Assembly (NCBI RefSeq): GCF_014651015.1
Contig: NZ_BMWB01000004.1
Span: 186,001-250,000, forward strand
Length of the DNA stretch: 64,000 bases
DNA from: Streptomyces xantholiticus
GTDB taxonomy: Bacteria; Actinomycetota; Actinomycetes; Streptomycetales; Streptomycetaceae
Reading direction: 5' to 3'
Shown: piece by piece, positions 19,392 to 28,929 of the stretch
Layout of the letters: each line of letters begins with the position of its first letter
Numbering within the stretch: position 1 is the first letter of the stretch
Notes under the pieces: generated by a model
Seen by the model: the letters and a program-made list of their open reading frames with translations, nothing else
Told to the model about the DNA's origin: nothing
Databases searched by the model: none
Program-made: the position numbers and the translations under genes

Positions 19392-20735
19392 TCAGAGGGG
19401 AACGCGCAGCGCCCCTTCGATGAGTCCGGCCGTCTCCTTTGCGCCGGCACAGCCACTCGCTGCCAGATGCTCGCGGACCGCCCGAAGCCGGTCCCTCAGC
19501 CGCTGCGACTCCATCCCCCTGGCCCGCTCCAGCATCTCCGCCGCCGTCCGCGCCGCGCGGTCCGCCTCGCCCTGCAGCAGTTCGATCTCGCTCAGCATGG
19601 CGAGCCGGTGCACCCGGCCCCGGTCGTGCGCCGGTGCGCCGACGGCCGCGGCAGCGTGTTCCCTGGCCGCCGCCAGGTCCCCCAGACCGAGCAGCGCCTC
19701 CGCTACCTGGACGTTGACCAGGCCCGGCTGGACATAGCCGGTCTCGTCCGGCTCCTGACCGGGGCGGATACGCTCGGCCTCCGACTCCGCACGCCGGATG
19801 CAGGTCAGGGCACCGCTGGCGTCGCCGAGATGCGCGTACGCCTTGGCCTGCATCGCGTACAGGTCGGCGGCGAGGGCCGGGGTGATCTCGCGGCGGGCCG
19901 CCCGCAGCGCCGCCTCCACGAAGGCGACCGCCTGCCGGTGCTCCGACATGAACAGCGACTGATTGACGAGCAGCGCGATCACATAGGCGCCGAGCCCCCG
20001 GTCGCCGCTCGCCTTCGCCAGTCGCAGCGCCTGATGGAAGTAGCGCTGGGCGAGGCCGTGCGCGTCCGAGTCGTACGCGCAGATGCCCGCCACCGCCACC
20101 AACCCGCCCGCTGCGCGGTGCAGTCGGCGACCCAGGGCGTCGCTGTACGAGCCGCGCAGCAGCGGCGCCGTCTCCGCGTCGAGGAAGCCGGCGATACGCG
20201 AGCGGGTCGCGACACCGCCCGTCCGCCGGTACATCAGCTCGTAGTGCGCGCGGGCGGCCCGCAACATCTCTATGTCGCCGGTGCCGACTCGGGTGCGCCC
20301 GTCGCGTGAGACGTCCGCGTCCTCCGGAGGGTTCTCCCATTCCCATACGGGCATCACGGCGGGGGTTCCGGTGACGGCGGGCGCGGCCGGTGATCGCCTG
20401 TGCTGCCGGGCCTCGTACCGCCACTGTGCGGTGGCCCGCTCCACGAAACCGGACAGCGGCGAGCTGTGCGGCACGGCCCGGTCCGGCTGCGGTACGCCGA
20501 GTCCGATGTCGTCGAGGGTGATCACACGGCGCAGCCGGCCGGCGAGCACCTCGCAGATCAGGTCGGGCACCTGGCCGCGGGGCCGCTGTCCCTTCAACCA
20601 ACGTCCCACCGCGGTGTGTTCGTAGCGCAGCGCCAGTCCCCTGGCCGAGCCCGCCTGGTTGACGCGGGCGGCGAGGCCCGCGTTGGAGAAACCCGCCTCT
20701 TCGAGCAGGGCGTCGAGCAGGGTGTTGGGCTGCAT
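19392..20735 (-). CDS. XRE/TPR transcriptional regulator (NsdA-like architecture)
   Basis: A 447-residue regulator with an N-terminal helix-turn-helix-like part (LLDALLEEAGFSNAGLAARVN, HTAVGRWLKGQRP) and a C-terminal array of tetratricopeptide-like helices (YFHQALRLAKASGDRGLGAY, AKAYAHLGDASGALTCIRRAE, ALLGLGDLAAAREHAAAAV). This layout resembles the NsdA/NsdB proteins that restrain sporulation or antibiotic production in Streptomyces, and I would place it in that broad group without claiming orthology. GGAGGGG just before the ATG at 20735 decides the start over an upstream frame. It is transcribed away from pheT, with about 340 bases behind it that hold no gene. Confidence 0.75.
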   Translation of the reverse strand: MQPNTLLDALLEEAGFSNAGLAARVNQAGSARGLALRYEHTAVGRWLKGQRPRGQVPDLICEVLAGRLRRVITLDDIGLGVPQPDRAVPHSSPLSGFVERATAQWRYEARQHRRSPAAPAVTGTPAVMPVWEWENPPEDADVSRDGRTRVGTGDIEMLRAARAHYELMYRRTGGVATRSRIAGFLDAETAPLLRGSYSDALGRRLHRAAGGLVAVAGICAYDSDAHGLAQRYFHQALRLAKASGDRGLGAYVIALLVNQSLFMSEHRQAVAFVEAALRAARREITPALAADLYAMQAKAYAHLGDASGALTCIRRAESEAERIRPGQEPDETGYVQPGLVNVQVAEALLGLGDLAAAREHAAAAVGAPAHDRGRVHRLAMLSEIELLQGEADRAARTAAEMLERARGMESQRLRDRLRAVREHLAASGCAGAKETAGLIEGALRVPL

Positions 20736-21075
20736 GGCCCCTCCGGTGGCTGACGTCCGCTCAGGGTAGTGGAGACCGATTCGCACGGGGTGTGAAAGTA
20801 GTGCGCTTTTCTGCGGCTTGCGTGCTCTGCCGCCGCCCGGGCGGGGGCGGTTGACTGAACTGCCTCTCCAGGAGGCGGCCGGGCCGCCGGCTCCCCCTCG
20901 TACAGTGCGGCGGCCCTGATCGCGCCGTCCGTCCTGCTGATCTGCCCGACACTCCGCGGCAGGACGGACGGCGCGCGTGCCGCGTCTGCGGCTGTCTCCG
21001 GGCGGGTGCCGCCCGGATCCGGCAAGGGCGGGTGTGGGAACAGGCAGCGCGCAGCGGCCGCTGCCCGCACGCGAA

Positions 21076-21114
21076 GGGGCCCGGCCCGGCGCGTGCGCGC
21101 CGAGGCCGGGCCCC
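21076..21114. terminator. strong terminator behind pheST
   Basis: GGGGCCCGGCC pairs with GGCCGGGCCCC, and inside that CGGCGCG pairs with CGCGCCG across TG, with one unpaired A, giving about 18 paired bases. It lies 15 bases beyond the pheT stop on the same strand, so it most likely ends the pheS-pheT transcript. Nothing else is recognisable between 20736 and 21075 except the promoter region of the TPR regulator. Confidence 0.7.
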
Positions 21115-21129
21115 TGTCACCGGTTGGGC

Positions 21130-23658
21130 TCACGCGCCCCGCAACACCGCTCCGGTCCGCTCCGACGCCAGCGCCACCGCCGCGTCCCGCGCGGCCGACG
21201 CCTCGTCGACGGTCAGTGTGCGGTCCGCCGCGCGGAAACGCAGCGCGTACGCCAGCGACTTCCGGCCGGTCCCGATCTGCTCGCCGGTGAACACGTCGAA
21301 CAGGCGGATGGACTCCAGCAGTTCACCCGAGCCCTCACGCAGCGCGGACTCGACGTCGGCCGCCGGCACGTCGTCGGCGACGACGAGCGCGACGTCCTGC
21401 GTCGCGACGGGGAAGGTGGAGATCCGCGGCGCCTGGACCGCGCCGGTCGCCGCCCGCTCCAGCACGTCGAGCTCGAGCTCCATCGCGCAGGTTCGGTCCG
21501 GCAGGTGCAGCGCCTTGACGACGCGCGGGTGCAGCTCGCCCGCGTGGCCGACGAGGGTCTCCTCGCCGTCCACCGTGGTGTACAGCGCGGCGCAGCGACC
21601 CGGGTGCCACGGCGCGTGCTGGTCGGCCCGGACGGTCAGCTCGACGCCCGCCTCGCGGGCGACCAGCCGGCCGGCCTCGATCGCGTCGGCCCAGTCGGCC
21701 GGGCGGCCCTTGCCCCACCAGCCGTCCTGCTCGCGGGCGCCCGCGAGTACGACGGCTGCGCGGCGCGGCTGCCTCGGCAGCGCGGCGTCGAGCTCGGCGA
21801 TCTCCTCGCCGGTGGGGCGGCGGTCGACCGGCAGTCGTACGGCGCGCCGCTCCTCGCCGGTGGGGCGGAAGACGAGACCGGTCTCGAAGAGCGCCAGGTC
21901 GTGGCTGCCGCGGCCGTCGTTGCGGCGCAGTGCGCCGAGGAGACCGGGCAGCAGCGTGGTGCGCAGCGCGGGCTCCTCGTCGGAGAGCGGGTTGACGAGC
22001 CTTACCACCCGGCGGCGGGCGTCGTCGGCCTGCAGGCCGAGCTGGTCGAGAACCGGCTCGCCGATGAAGGGGTAGTTCGGCGCCTCCACGTATCCCGCTC
22101 CGGCCAGGGCCCGGCCGACGCGGCGGTGCAGCCGCTGGCGGGCGGTGAGCCCGCGGCCGGACGGCGGGGTGGGCAGCGTGGAGGGCAGGTTCTCGTAGCC
22201 CTCGAGCCGGATGACCTCTTCCGCGAGGTCGTTGACCTCGGCAAGGTCGGGCCGCCACGAGGGGACGGTGACGACGAGCTCGTCCTGCCCGTACACGTCG
22301 CAGCCGACCTCCTGGAGGCGGCGCACCACGGTCTCGCGGCCGTAGTCGACACCTGCGACGCGGTCGGGGTGGTTCGCGGGCATCGCGATCGTACGCGGCG
22401 CGCTGGGCGCGACGACCTGCGTGACGCCGCCCTCGGCCGTGCCGCCGGCGAGCAGCACCAGCAGGTCGACCGTGCGCTGCGCGGCGGCAGCCGCGGCCTG
22501 CGGGTCGACGCCGCGCTCGAAGCGCTTGGACGCCTCGGACGACAGCTTGTGGCGGCGCGCGGTGCGGGCGATGGCGACCGGATCGAAGTGCGCGGCCTCG
22601 ATGACGACCTCGGTGGTCCCGCTGATCCGGCCGGTCTCCGGGTCGGGAGCGGCGTCCGCGATCTCGGTGTGGGCGCCGCCCATGACGCCCGCGAGGCCGA
22701 TGGGCCCGCGGTTGTCGGTGATGACCAGGTCCTCGGCATCGAGCACGCGCTTGGTGCCGTCGAGGGTGGTGAGCTTCTCACCGGGCTCGGCGCGGCGCAC
22801 CCCGATCGGCCCGTCGAGGCGGGAGCGGTCGTAGGCGTGCAACGGCTGGCCGAGCTCGAGCATCACATAGTTGGTGATGTCGACGGCGAGCGAGATCGGG
22901 CGCATCCCGGCCTTCTGCAGGCGGCGCTGCAGCCAGATCGGGGAGCGCGCCTCGGGCTCGAGGCCGACGACGGTGCGCGCGGTGAAGACGTCGCAGCCGA
23001 TCGGGTCGGCGACCTTGACGCCGTAGCCGTACGAGTTGGGTCCGGGCACGTCCAGCAGGGCCGGGTCGCGCAGCGGCAGCCCGTAGGCGGTGGCGGCCTC
23101 GCGTGCCACACCGCGCAGGGAGAGGGCGTAGCCGCGGTCGGGGGTGACGGCGATGTCGAGGACCTCGTCGACGAGCTCGAGGAGCTCGATCGCGTCGGTG
23201 CCGACCTCGTGCTCGGGCGGCAGCACGATGATGCCGCCGCTGCCGTCGTCGCCCATGCCGAGCTCGTCGCCCGAGCAGATCATGCCGTGGGACGTCCTGC
23301 CGTACGTCTGGCGCGCGGCGATCGCGAAGTCGCCGGGCAGCACGGCGCCCGGCAGGACGACGACGACCTTGTCGCCGACGGAGAAGTTGCGTGCGCCGCA
23401 GACGATCTCCTGCGGTTCGCCGGTGCCGTTGGCCCGGCCGACGTCGACGGTGCAGAAGCGGATCGGCTTCTTGAACTCCGTCAGCTCCTCGATGGTCAGC
23501 ACCTGGCCGACGACGAGCGGGCCCTTCAGCCCGGCGCCGAGCTGCTCGACGGTCTCGACCTCGAGCCCGGCGGCGATGAGCTTGGCCTGGACGTCACGGC
23601 CGGTCTCCGTCGCCGGCAGGTCGACGTACTCCCGCAGCCAAGAAAGCGGGACCCGCAT
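21130..23658 (-). CDS. pheT: phenylalanyl-tRNA synthetase beta subunit
   Basis: Large subunit of the alpha2beta2 enzyme that charges tRNA-Phe; it recognises the tRNA and edits misacylated Tyr. The 842 residues begin [16 protein letters not shown], the usual opening, followed by the tRNA-binding EMAP-like domain ([18 protein letters not shown]) near residues 40-150. The B3/B4 editing domain comes next ([22 protein letters not shown]), then B5 and a catalytic-like core ([16 protein letters not shown]). The ferredoxin-fold anticodon-binding domain closes the protein ([15 protein letters not shown]). Its ATG overlaps the pheS stop by one base (TGATG), so translation is coupled. Confidence 0.98.
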   Translation of the reverse strand: MRVPLSWLREYVDLPATETGRDVQAKLIAAGLEVETVEQLGAGLKGPLVVGQVLTIEELTEFKKPIRFCTVDVGRANGTGEPQEIVCGARNFSVGDKVVVVLPGAVLPGDFAIAARQTYGRTSHGMICSGDELGMGDDGSGGIIVLPPEHEVGTDAIELLELVDEVLDIAVTPDRGYALSLRGVAREAATAYGLPLRDPALLDVPGPNSYGYGVKVADPIGCDVFTARTVVGLEPEARSPIWLQRRLQKAGMRPISLAVDITNYVMLELGQPLHAYDRSRLDGPIGVRRAEPGEKLTTLDGTKRVLDAEDLVITDNRGPIGLAGVMGGAHTEIADAAPDPETGRISGTTEVVIEAAHFDPVAIARTARRHKLSSEASKRFERGVDPQAAAAAAQRTVDLLVLLAGGTAEGGVTQVVAPSAPRTIAMPANHPDRVAGVDYGRETVVRRLQEVGCDVYGQDELVVTVPSWRPDLAEVNDLAEEVIRLEGYENLPSTLPTPPSGRGLTARQRLHRRVGRALAGAGYVEAPNYPFIGEPVLDQLGLQADDARRRVVRLVNPLSDEEPALRTTLLPGLLGALRRNDGRGSHDLALFETGLVFRPTGEERRAVRLPVDRRPTGEEIAELDAALPRQPRRAAVVLAGAREQDGWWGKGRPADWADAIEAGRLVAREAGVELTVRADQHAPWHPGRCAALYTTVDGEETLVGHAGELHPRVVKALHLPDRTCAMELELDVLERAATGAVQAPRISTFPVATQDVALVVADDVPAADVESALREGSGELLESIRLFDVFTGEQIGTGRKSLAYALRFRAADRTLTVDEASAARDAAVALASERTGAVLRGA

Positions 23659-24779
23659 CAGATCTCCATCCCGAACGGCCGGGTGAACCGGACGTCACCC
23701 TCGACCATGTCTCGCATGTCTTCGACGTTGTGGCGGAACATCAGCATCCGTTCGATGCCGAACCCGAAGGCGAATCCGCTGTACTTGCTGGGGTCGACGC
23801 CGCAGGCGGTGAGCACCTTCGGGTTGACCATGCCGCAGCCCCCGAGCTCGATCCAGCCCTCGCTGGAGCAGGTGCGGCAGGGCCGGTCCGGGTTGCCGAT
23901 GGAGTCGCCGCGGCAGACGTAGCAGACCATGTCCATCTCGGCGGACGGCTCGGTGAAGGGGAAGAAGTTGGGGCGCAGCCGGGTCTTCATGCCCTCGCCG
24001 AACAGCGCCTGGACCATGTGGTCGAGCGTGCCCTTGAGGTCGGCCATGGTCAGGCCCTCGTCGACGGCGAGCAGCTCGACCTGGTGGAAGACGGGGGTGT
24101 GTGTGGCGTCCAGCTCGTCGGTGCGGTAGACCCGGCCGGGGCAGATCACATAGACCGGCGGCTCGCGGTCGATGAGCGAGCGGATCTGCACGGGCGAGGT
24201 GTGCGTGCGCAGCACGACGCCGGAGTCGGAGCCTCCGTCCGCGTCCTGGACGAAGAAGGTGTCGTGCTCGCCTCGGGCCGGGTGGTCCGGGCCGATGTTG
24301 AGCGCGTCGAAGTTGAACCACTCGGCCTCGGCCTGCGGGCCCTCCGCGACCTCGTAGCCCATGGCGACGAAGACGTCCTCGATGCGCTCGGAGAGCGTGG
24401 TCAGCGGGTGCCGGGCGCCTGCGGGGACGCGGTCGTGGGGCAGCGTGACGTCGACGGCCTCCTCGACGAGCACCCGGGCGTCGCGCTCGGCCTCGAGCTC
24501 GACCTGGCGGGCGGCGAGCGCCCTGCCGACCTCGGCCCGGGCCTGGCCCACTCGCTTGCCGGCCTCGGCCTTGGCCTGTGGCGGCAGGGCGCCGATCTCG
24601 CGGTTGGCCAGGGACAGCGGCGAGGTGCCGGAGGTGTGCGCGGACTTCGCGTGGGCGAGCGCCTCGAGGGAGTCTGCGGCGGCGAAGGCGGCGAGCGCCT
24701 CGTCCCGCATGCGCTCGATCTCTTCCGGTTTCAGTGCCTCGACCTCAACAGGGTCGTACGACTTATTGGGTGCGGACAT
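23658..24779 (-). CDS. pheS: phenylalanyl-tRNA synthetase alpha subunit
   Basis: Catalytic subunit of PheRS. The 373-residue product has an N-terminal coiled-coil arm (residues 1-90, Glu/Ala-rich) that contacts tRNA, then the class-II core: motif 1 around [20 protein letters not shown], motif 2 in [18 protein letters not shown], and motif 3 in [20 protein letters not shown]. An extra cysteine-containing stretch, [20 protein letters not shown], matches the zinc-ribbon-like insert seen in several actinobacterial PheS proteins. A -10-like TTAGACT about 90 bases upstream is the probable promoter. I looked for T-box features in the 130-base leader and saw none convincing. Confidence 0.98.
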   Translation of the reverse strand: MSAPNKSYDPVEVEALKPEEIERMRDEALAAFAAADSLEALAHAKSAHTSGTSPLSLANREIGALPPQAKAEAGKRVGQARAEVGRALAARQVELEAERDARVLVEEAVDVTLPHDRVPAGARHPLTTLSERIEDVFVAMGYEVAEGPQAEAEWFNFDALNIGPDHPARGEHDTFFVQDADGGSDSGVVLRTHTSPVQIRSLIDREPPVYVICPGRVYRTDELDATHTPVFHQVELLAVDEGLTMADLKGTLDHMVQALFGEGMKTRLRPNFFPFTEPSAEMDMVCYVCRGDSIGNPDRPCRTCSSEGWIELGGCGMVNPKVLTACGVDPSKYSGFAFGFGIERMLMFRHNVEDMRDMVEGDVRFTRPFGMEI

Positions 24780-24911
24780 CTCTTCCCGTACTTCCGATGG
24801 TCTGGCTGGGGACCCCGCACGTCAGGGACGACCGAGGACGCAAAGGTGCCAAAGGTCGAGTCTAACGGGGTGCGGGAGGACGAATGAGCCCGTGGGCCGC
24901 CCGGCAGGCTT

Positions 24912-26030
24912 CTAGAGAAGGTGGGCCGGGGTGCCGACGGGCAACGTAAATCGGAACTCGGCGCCGCCGCCGGGTCCCCGGCCGACGGTGATCGTCCCGC
25001 CGTGCGCCTCGACGATGCCCTTGACGATGTAGAGCCCGAGGCCGGTGCCACCGCGCTTGCTCCCCCGCCAGAAGCGGGTGAAGACTCGGCCCATCGACTC
25101 CTCCGGGATTCCGGGGCCCTCGTCGGTGACGGTGACGACGGTGCCGCTACCGCTCTGCTCGCCTGCGGACGGCGAGGGCGCTATGTCGATGGTGACAGTT
25201 CCCTCTCCGTGCCGCACCGCGTTTTCCAGAAGGTTGCCCAGCACCTGGTCGATCTTGTCGGGGTCGGCCCACAGGTCGGGCAGCGGCCCGGTGACATTGA
25301 CACGGAACCGGTCCGGGGCCTGCCCGGCGGCCACGTGCGCATCGACGTGGCGGCGTACGGCGGCGCCGAGGTCGACGGGCTGGCGGCGCACCTCGAGGCG
25401 CCCGGAGTCGATGCGGGAGATGTCGAGGAGCTCCGCGATGAGGCGGGTGACGCGGCCCGCGTCGGCGTCGACGGTCTCCAGCATCAGCCGCTTCTGGTCG
25501 TCGGTGAACCGTTCCCACTTGGCGAGGAGCGTCGCCGTGAAGCCCTTGACGGAGGTCAGCGGGGAGCGCAGTTCGTGGGCGACGGTGGCGATCAGCTCGG
25601 CGTTGCTGCGCTCGCTGCGGCGGCGCGCCTCGGTGCCGCGCAGGCTCACGACGAGGCTCCGCAGCGGGCCGGTGGGGACGTCGCGCACGTAGCGGGCCGA
25701 GACGAGGACTTCACGGCCGCCGGGCAGCAGGAGATTGCGCTCGGGCTGGCCGACGCGGGTGGCGAGCCCCTCGTAGGGGTCGGTCAGCGTCCACCAGCGG
25801 CGGCCCTTGAGGTCCTCGAGCGGCAGTACGCGCTCCAGGGGCCGGCCGATCGCGTCGGCCCTGGCCACGGCGGTGATGCGGACGGCGGCGGCGTTGAAGC
25901 AGACGACGAGGCCCTGCTCGTCGGCGACGACAAGACCGTCGGGGAGGTCGTCGGGGTCGACCCAGGACGTCTCGGGGCCCCACAGGGACGCGCCCTGTGG
26001 CTGTGCCGGCCTGCTGGTCCCGACCATCAT
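24912..26030 (-). CDS. PAS-domain sensor histidine kinase, soluble
   Basis: A 372-residue kinase with no membrane segment, so it senses an internal signal. A PAS domain covers residues 30-130 (GLVVADEQGLVVCFNAAAVRIT). The phosphoacceptor block ATVAHELRSPLTSVKGF places the phosphorylated His at residue 152. The ATPase domain follows with N box NLLENAVRHGEG, G1 VTDEGPGIPEES and G2 GTGLGLYIVKGI. No response regulator gene is adjacent, so it is an orphan. It stands between pheS and the methyltransferase gene, all on the minus strand. The ATG at 26030 is chosen over an upstream GTG-led frame because GAGGTGGGG lies just before it. Confidence 0.9.
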   Translation of the reverse strand: MMVGTSRPAQPQGASLWGPETSWVDPDDLPDGLVVADEQGLVVCFNAAAVRITAVARADAIGRPLERVLPLEDLKGRRWWTLTDPYEGLATRVGQPERNLLLPGGREVLVSARYVRDVPTGPLRSLVVSLRGTEARRRSERSNAELIATVAHELRSPLTSVKGFTATLLAKWERFTDDQKRLMLETVDADAGRVTRLIAELLDISRIDSGRLEVRRQPVDLGAAVRRHVDAHVAAGQAPDRFRVNVTGPLPDLWADPDKIDQVLGNLLENAVRHGEGTVTIDIAPSPSAGEQSGSGTVVTVTDEGPGIPEESMGRVFTRFWRGSKRGGTGLGLYIVKGIVEAHGGTITVGRGPGGGAEFRFTLPVGTPAHLL

Positions 26031-26127
26031 GTCCCCGTACCCCACCTCTCCGCCGGCGCAGTGGGCCCCCGAGTGCGTCACCCTACTAGCTGAAAGTGAC
26101 GTCGCCGACCCCCTGAGCGAGTGGTGC

Positions 26128-26979
26128 TCAGCCTGCGGGGGCGCCCTTCGCCCCGGCGCGCTGGGCGCGCGCCGACGCGTAGAGACATACGGCCGCGGCG
26201 GTCGCCAGGTTCAGGCTCTCGGCCTTTCCGTGGATCGGGACGCGCACGACCGCGTCAGCGAGCGCACGGGTCTCCTCCGGCAGCCCCCAGGCCTCGTTGC
26301 CGAAGATCCACGCGGTGGGTCCGCCCATGGTGCCGGCGTCGAGCTCGTCGTCGAGGTCGTCCTCGCCCGCCCCGTCGGCGGCGAGCACCCGCACGCCCGC
26401 CTCACGCAGCCCCTGGACGGCCCGTTCGACGGGGACGCCCACGGCGACCGGCAGGTGGAAGTGCGAACCGACCGACGCCCTTACGGACTTGGGGTTGTAG
26501 AGGTCGACCGATGCGTCCGTGAGGACCACGGCGTCCGCGCCGGCGGCGTCCGCGCAACGCAGTACGGTGCCGGCGTTCCCGGGGTCGCGGACGTTGGCGA
26601 GCACGGCGACGAGCCTGGGCCGGGCGGCCAGGATGTCCTCGAAGGGCGAGTCGAGGAACCGGCAGACACCGACGAGCCCCTGCGGGGTGACGGTCTGGGA
26701 GACCTCGGCGAGCACGCTGTCCGCGGCGTGGTGGACGCGGGCTCCGGCGGCGCGGGCGGCGTCGACGATGTCGGCGTAGCGCTCCGCGGCCTCGACGGTG
26801 GTGAACAGCTCGACCAGCGTCGCCTCGCCGCCCGGTCCACGGTGGGCGACGGCCTCCCGGACGGCCTGCGGCCCCTCGGCGATGAACAGGCGGTCCTTCC
26901 CCCGGAAGTTGCGCTTGGCCAGCCGCCGTGCGGCGGTGACGCGGGGGGAGCGGGGGGAGATCAGCTCGGGGGTCGGCAT
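26128..26979 (-). CDS. TrmH/SpoU-family RNA 2'-O-methyltransferase
   Basis: A 283-residue RNA ribose methyltransferase with the knotted SPOUT fold. Residues 1-100 form the substrate-binding domain (RVTAARRLAKRNFRGKDRLFIAEG), similar to the L30e-like part of rRNA enzymes such as TsnR. The three conserved motifs follow: ANVRDPGNAGTVLRCADAAG, IFGNEAWGLPEE and VPIHGKAESLNLATAAAV, which build the knot that binds S-adenosylmethionine. It lies directly behind rplT on the same strand, separated by a strong hairpin. That neighbourhood with infC-rpmI-rplT suggests a ribosomal RNA target, as an inference. Confidence 0.92.
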   Translation of the reverse strand: MPTPELISPRSPRVTAARRLAKRNFRGKDRLFIAEGPQAVREAVAHRGPGGEATLVELFTTVEAAERYADIVDAARAAGARVHHAADSVLAEVSQTVTPQGLVGVCRFLDSPFEDILAARPRLVAVLANVRDPGNAGTVLRCADAAGADAVVLTDASVDLYNPKSVRASVGSHFHLPVAVGVPVERAVQGLREAGVRVLAADGAGEDDLDDELDAGTMGGPTAWIFGNEAWGLPEETRALADAVVRVPIHGKAESLNLATAAAVCLYASARAQRAGAKGAPAG

Positions 26980-27044
26980 GCGGCTCGACGGCTCTCTCTC
27001 ACGGGTCCGGTCGGGGAGGATGCGGAACGCGGCGGTCGCCCGCC

Positions 27045-27100
27045 GGCCTCGGCCTGCGGGTCCGGTGTGCCGGAACACGCCGGACCCGCAGGCCGAGGCC
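27045..27100. terminator. 21-bp perfect hairpin between rplT and the methyltransferase gene
   Basis: Two 21-base arms (27045-27065 and 27080-27100) are exact reverse complements, both reading GGCCTCGGCCTGCGG- at their 5' ends, with a 14-base loop. It lies just past the rplT stop and probably ends the infC-rpmI-rplT transcript. A third partial copy of the arm, GGCCTGCGGGTCCGG, directly follows at 27097-27111 and could compete in the hairpin. Confidence 0.7.
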
Positions 27101-27128
27101 TGCGGGTCCGGTCGGCTCCGTGCGGGCG

Positions 27129-27512
27129 TCAGGCAGCCTTGGGGGCGTTGACGTCGCTCGGCAGTGCCTTCTGCGCGACCTCGACGAGCGCGGCGAACGC
27201 ATTGGCGTCGTTCACGGCGAGCTCGGCCAGGATCTTGCGGTCCACCTCGATGTTGGCGGCCTTCAGACCCTGGATGAGGCGGTTGTACGTCATGCCGTTC
27301 TGGCGGGCAGCGGCGTTGATGCGCTGGATCCACAGCTGACGGAAGTCGCCCTTGCGCTTCTTGCGGTCGTTGTAGTTGTAGACCAGGGAGTGGGTGACCT
27401 GCTCCTTGGCCTTGCGGTACAGGCGCGAACGCTGACCGCGGTAACCGCTGGCCTGCTCGAGGATCGCCCGGCGCTTCTTGTGGGCGTTGACTGCCCGCTT
27501 GACGCGTGCCAC
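27129..27512 (-). CDS. rplT: 50S ribosomal protein L20
   Basis: Ribosomal protein L20, an early assembly protein that binds 23S rRNA. The 127 residues start [20 protein letters not shown] and include [16 protein letters not shown] and [18 protein letters not shown], all family hallmarks; the length is normal for actinobacteria, slightly longer at the C-terminus. AAGGAG precedes the ATG. It is the last gene of infC-rpmI-rplT, 101 bases behind rpmI. In other bacteria L20 represses this operon by binding its leader; whether it does so here is unknown. Confidence 0.98.
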   Translation of the reverse strand: MARVKRAVNAHKKRRAILEQASGYRGQRSRLYRKAKEQVTHSLVYNYNDRKKRKGDFRQLWIQRINAAARQNGMTYNRLIQGLKAANIEVDRKILAELAVNDANAFAALVEVAQKALPSDVNAPKAA

Positions 27513-27613
27513 TTGTTAACTCCTTGTAGCGGGGCCGTGGTTGTCCTCACACGACCCGGAAACGAATCGGTCCCGGTCTCGGCGTCCCGTCCCCGTCACC
27601 GGGGACACGGACG

Positions 27614-27808
27614 TCACTTGCCGAGAAGCTTCTTGATCTTCTTGGCGTCGGCCGGAGCCATCTCCGCGTTGCCCGTGAGGCGACGCGTCAGCGTGGACGG
27701 CTTGTGCTCGAGCAGGTGGCGCTTGCCGGCACGCTCGCGGAGCACCTTGCCGGAGCCGGTGATCTTGAAGCGCTTCTTGGCACCGCTGTGCGTCTTGTTC
27801 TTCGGCAT
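27614..27808 (-). CDS. rpmI: 50S ribosomal protein L35
   Basis: A 64-residue basic ribosomal protein with the unmistakable start [20 protein letters not shown] and end KKIKKLLGK. It lies between infC and rplT, the conserved order. The 101-base gap to rplT contains a GTCCCC/GGGGAC dyad that could modulate rplT expression. Confidence 0.98.
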   Translation of the reverse strand: MPKNKTHSGAKKRFKITGSGKVLRERAGKRHLLEHKPSTLTRRLTGNAEMAPADAKKIKKLLGK

Positions 27809-27925
27809 CGCGCCGTTATCTCCTCATCAGTGGCGCTCCCCCGGTGCAAGCACCGGACAGCGGGAGCGTCAGAACTTGGTTGTGGTTCCGGGCGGGTCCG
27901 GGGCTGCCACGGGGCAGCCCCTGGG

Positions 27926-28552
27926 TCACGCCTCGGAGGTTGTGTCGGCCGGGGCGTCCGTGCCCTCGTCCTCCTGAGAGCCCTGGCGCTCCGCCTTGCG
28001 TGCGGCCTGGGCCTCACGGGCCTCGGCCATGGCCTCGGTCTTCTTCTTGTGGGGGCCAAGAACCATGATCATGTTCCGGCCGTCCTGCTTCGGGTTCGAC
28101 TCGATGAAGCCGAGGTCCTCGACGTCCGCCGCGAGACGCTGCAGCAGACGGAAGCCAAGCTCAGGGCGGGACTGCTCACGACCACGGAACATGATCGTGA
28201 TCTTGACCTTGTCACCCTGCTTGAGGAACCGGACGACGTGACCCTTCTTGGTGTCGTAGTCGTGCGGGTCGATCTTCGGCCGGAGCTTCATCTCCTTGAT
28301 GACCGTGTGCGCCTGGTTCTTGCGCGCCTCACGGGCCTTCATGGCCGACTCGTACTTGAACTTCCCGTAGTCCATGAGCTTGCACACGGGCGGGCGGGCG
28401 TTCGCCGCCACCTCGACGAGGTCGAGGTCGTACTCCTGAGCAAGCTCAAGGGCCTTGGCAAGCGGAACAATCCCGACCTGCTCGCCGCTGGGACCGACAA
28501 GTCGCACTTCGGGAACGCGAATCCGGTCGTTGATGCGGGGCTCGGCGCTGAT
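27926..28552 (-). CDS. infC: translation initiation factor IF-3, probable ATC start
   Basis: IF-3 binds the 30S subunit and checks start codons. The N-domain holds [15 protein letters not shown], the linker [22 protein letters not shown] and the C-domain [19 protein letters not shown]. The tail after [11 protein letters not shown] is acidic and actinobacterial. The text between the nearest ordinary start codons and [10 protein letters not shown] does not look like IF-3, while AGGAGG sits four bases before an ATC that begins exactly at the conserved [10 protein letters not shown] therefore call the ATC as start; rare AUU/AUC starts of infC are known from other bacteria and allow IF-3 to limit its own synthesis. 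Alternatives are a GTG at the VWCYLGG codon or the TTG at 28639. Confidence 0.9.
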   Translation of the reverse strand: MSAEPRINDRIRVPEVRLVGPSGEQVGIVPLAKALELAQEYDLDLVEVAANARPPVCKLMDYGKFKYESAMKAREARKNQAHTVIKEMKLRPKIDPHDYDTKKGHVVRFLKQGDKVKITIMFRGREQSRPELGFRLLQRLAADVEDLGFIESNPKQDGRNMIMVLGPHKKKTEAMAEAREAQAARKAERQGSQEDEGTDAPADTTSEA

Positions 28553-28857
28553 GGATCCTCCTAAGTAGCACCACACGGATGCCTGGCAGACAGCCGCGCA
28601 TACGTCTGTTTCATCGGACCAACCGAACGGAGACGTCAAAAACGCCCCGGACGGGACACAGGCGGCAGCTCCTCGAATACCGGAGCACCGCCGCGGTCAA
28701 CCGCGGGGCGCACATCGGGCGACTCCATCGTCCGTACGGAACGATGGCGGCCGCCTGACCGGTGACCCGCCGTCCCGGAGGACGGTCAGGTGGGAGATCG
28801 GAGCCTCCACTTGTGGGCCGGGCACTCAGGTGTCCAGCCGGTCGTCACACAAGGTTA
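28553..28857 (-). promoter_or_regulatory. structured 5' leader of infC-rpmI-rplT
   Basis: About 290 non-coding bases precede infC. A -10-like TAACCT (28857-28852) is the likely promoter. The leader can form at least three hairpins: CCTGACCG/CGGTCAGG (28790-28754), CCATCGT..CCGT/ACGG..ACGATGG (28747-28725, one bulge) and CCGCGGT/ACCGCGG (28706-28691). A GGGGCGTTTTTG run (28648-28637) follows a weak GC stem and could be an attenuator. Leaders controlling this operon through L20 are known in Firmicutes; this one is not the same sequence. Confidence 0.5.
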
Positions 28858-28929
28858 GCAGCTCCCGGGGGATGCGGCTAACCGGCGGTCGGACCAGGGG
28901 CGCGGGCGACGGGGCATATCGTGTGCCTC

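Noticed and set aside
20977..23922. 981-codon plus-strand open frame
   Set aside because: Exactly antisense to pheT, which has unmistakable PheRS domains. Long antisense frames are expected in DNA of this GC content.
28553..28639. N-terminal extension of IF-3 from the TTG at 28639
   Set aside because: The text [18 protein letters not shown] is unlike any IF-3, has no ribosome site, and lies in the structured leader.
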